Source of the DNA: Verrucomicrobiota bacterium
GTDB taxonomy: Bacteria > Verrucomicrobiota > Verrucomicrobiia > Limisphaerales > UBA11358
Assembly: GCA_026225155.1 (NCBI GenBank)
Contig: JAMFSG010000152.1
Location: 1 to 6,145, forward strand
Direction: 5' to 3'
Length of the DNA: 6,145 bases
Shown here: piece by piece, positions 5,179 through 6,145 of the stretch
How positions within the stretch are numbered: the stretch's first letter is position 1
How the letters are laid out: the number at the start of each line of letters is the position of its first letter
The notes under the pieces: model-generated
What the model saw: only the letters and a program-made list of their open reading frames with translations
Databases searched by the model: none
Told to the model about the DNA's origin: nothing
Program-made: the position numbers and the translations under genes

Positions 5179-6145
5179 GCGCCATCCTGTTCTCGTCCGG
5201 TCAACTTGGAATCTGGAACTTGGAATCTGGAACTGAAAATTTCGGAAATTTTTTTGTAAGTTTCAACCGGGTTGCGATTTTTATTCGGCAACGAATTTTC
5301 CGATTGGAAAATGGCTTCGGCCTGCTGAAAACGCGGGGACGATTTTTTTTGCGCGCCGGATTTTTTCCATTCGGCAAAACACGTCGCGAGCAAATCGCGC
5401 GGCGCGATGCTGCGGCGGAGAAGATTCACAAAACCCGAGGCCACATCTTTGCCGGCGACAAAATCCGATCGCGTTTCATCCGCTTGCGGCGGCACGAGGC
5501 TGGTCGAATTTTTCCAGATGAAAAGTCCCGCGAGCAAAAGCAATCCCGCCGCCAAACCATGCAAACGATATTCGCGCATCAAGGTCGCGACGCCGGAAGT
5601 TTCCACAATGCCAAAATGCGATTCGTCAAAAACCACGGTGCTGTTCGCGCCGACGAGCCACGCGAGCAAATCGGCGTGCCGGTCTTTTTCCATCGCTTCG
5701 TTGCTGACGAAATAGGAATCCGTGGCGAGGACGATCGAGCCTTGATCAAAGGTTCTTTCGATCACGACCGCATTTTTACCGCGCGTATAAATCACGCGCC
5801 AAGCTTTGTCGAGATTTGTGAAAATCAGGCCGCTGTGCCAGTCGAGAGTTTGCGGCAACGGCAAATCAGTTTTTCTCGCGACGTGCACGGCATCGTAAAT
5901 CTCGTCGTCGGGCGTGAGTTTTTGGAAACCCGTTTCAAAACCCCAACGGTCGGTCAAGTCAACGCCTGAATTTTCTTCATTCTTGCCAAATTTTTTCTTC
6001 AATGATTTTCTTGGCGTCATCTTTTCGGATTTCGATTTTTGCGAAGCTGAATCGGTTAAATTGGTTTCGTCCTCGTCGTCATAACGCGCAGGATAAGATT
6101 CTACTTCGGGAAAAAACGTGATGACGAGCCGGTCGCCGCGGGCGA
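5175..6145 (-). CDS. DUF4350-domain membrane protein, N-terminus beyond the right edge
   Basis: The frame is open from the right edge (first full codon at 6143-6141) to the TGA at 5177-5175: 322 residues visible. The ATG at 6020 is probably internal, since upstream residues (GDRLVITFFPEVES) continue without a stop and resemble the beta-strand core of the DUF4350 domain. Numbering from the edge, the domain continues through GSIVLATDSYFVSNEAM (135-151), DRHADLLAWLVG (154-165) and VVFDESHFG (170-178). A single membrane helix follows (about 194-212, LHGLAAGLLLLAGLFIW), then a cytoplasmic-looking tail with VASGFVNLLRRSIAPRDLLATCF. DUF4350 proteins accompany MoxR and DUF58 in many bacteria, and their role is unknown. 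A charged low-complexity stretch (about 20-60) looks like an insertion in the domain. The last 20 or so residues (SSRFQVPDSKLTGREQDGA) come from the inverted repeat and the DNA after it, so the native C-terminus was probably altered. Confidence 0.88.
   Translation of the reverse strand, partial: ARGDRLVITFFPEVESYPARYDDEDETNLTDSASQKSKSEKMTPRKSLKKKFGKNEENSGVDLTDRWGFETGFQKLTPDDEIYDAVHVARKTDLPLPQTLDWHSGLIFTNLDKAWRVIYTRGKNAVVIERTFDQGSIVLATDSYFVSNEAMEKDRHADLLAWLVGANSTVVFDESHFGIVETSGVATLMREYRLHGLAAGLLLLAGLFIWKNSTSLVPPQADETRSDFVAGKDVASGFVNLLRRSIAPRDLLATCFAEWKKSGAQKKSSPRFQQAEAIFQSENSLPNKNRNPVETYKKISEIFSSRFQVPDSKLTGREQDGA
5185..5188 (-). promoter_or_regulatory. Ribosome-binding site of the four-helix-bundle gene
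   Basis: AGGA on the minus strand, 6 bases before the ATG at 5178. It is one of the clearer Shine-Dalgarno matches in the window. It lies between the right inverted repeat and the gene, so the cassette carries its own translation signal. It supports the MKITRF start over the out-of-frame ATG at 5186-5184. Confidence 0.6.
5202..5235. repeat. Right terminal inverted repeat (IR-R), with an internal 14-base tandem repeat
   Basis: A 34-base inverted partner of 4756-4789 (29 of 34). On the plus strand it contains two perfect tandem copies of AACTTGGAATCTGG (5203-5216 and 5217-5230) followed by a partial third, AACT (5231-5234). It lies wholly within the DUF4350 reading frame. Because 14 is not a multiple of three, the two copies are read in different frames and give SSRFQ and then VPDSK-like residues. 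Confidence 0.9.

Larger units (their letters stand above)
4756..5235. mobile_element. Candidate inverted-repeat-bounded cassette carrying a four-helix-bundle gene
   Basis: A 480-base segment whose two ends are 34-base inverted copies with 29 of 34 matches (CAGTTCCA... at both ends, read inward). It holds one gene, for a four-helix-bundle protein, plus that gene's own ribosome-binding site. It lies between DUF4350 and moxR, genes usually adjacent or close in this module, and its right end lies inside the DUF4350 coding region. No transposase is present and no convincing target-site duplication is seen: the flanks are TAAAT and AAAAT, too simple to count. 23S rRNA intervening sequences have the same plan, complementary ends around a four-helix-bundle ORF. 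Mobility is inferred, not shown. It could instead be an ordinary gene between two copies of a common genomic repeat. Confidence 0.5.

Noticed and set aside
4751..5240. Target-site duplication at the cassette borders (TAAAT and AAAAT)
   Set aside because: Only 4 of 5 bases match, in simple A/T sequence. This is expected by chance and cannot prove insertion.

Overview
The window carries one long operon on the minus strand (right to left), plus the 3' end of one plus-strand gene at the left edge. The composition, the A/T homopolymer runs in otherwise moderately GC-rich DNA, the weak Shine-Dalgarno signals and the protein styles suggest an environmental Gram-negative bacterium. My best guess is the Verrucomicrobia/Planctomycetes superphylum, for example a Pedosphaera/Limisphaerales-type Verrucomicrobium. 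This is an inference from style; no marker gene is present.

Layout from left to right: (1) 2-535 (+), the C-terminal part of a protein ending in a beta-sandwich (DUF1080/LamG-like) domain. (2) 529-1314 (-), an RDD-family membrane protein. (3) 1311-2321 (-), a SpoIIM/DUF95-type multipass membrane protein. (4) 2322-2436, a spacer filled by an imperfect inverted repeat. (5) 2437-3795 (-), a DUF58 protein. (6) 3792-4751 (-), a MoxR AAA+ ATPase. (7) 4768-5178 (-), a four-helix-bundle (S23/TIGR02436-type) protein. (8) 5175-6145 (-), a DUF4350 membrane protein whose N-terminus lies beyond the right edge. There is no gene-free stretch longer than 300 bases and no RNA gene that I can see.

The core set DUF4350 - MoxR - DUF58 - SpoIIM - RDD is a known co-occurring module; mycobacteria have a very similar cluster around moxR2 (Rv3691-Rv3695 region). 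A MoxR ATPase is thought to act as a chaperone-like remodeller on a partner carrying a VWA-like domain (here DUF58), working with the membrane proteins at the cell envelope. Four-nucleotide ATGA stop/start overlaps join DUF4350 to the four-helix gene, MoxR to DUF58, and SpoIIM to RDD, which argues for one translationally coupled transcript.

The most unusual element is the four-helix-bundle gene. It is not part of the core module, and it lies in a 480-bp segment (4756-5235) bounded by 34-bp imperfect terminal inverted repeats with 29/34 matches. One repeat lies inside the 3' end of the DUF4350 gene and encodes part of its C-terminal tail. The other encodes the last residues of the four-helix protein and carries the likely ribosome-binding site of moxR. 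The layout recalls 23S rRNA intervening sequences, in which complementary ends enclose a four-helix-bundle ORF, but here it sits inside a protein operon. A second, gene-less inverted repeat built from similar CCAAG/TCCA words fills the DUF58-SpoIIM gap and may be a related element.
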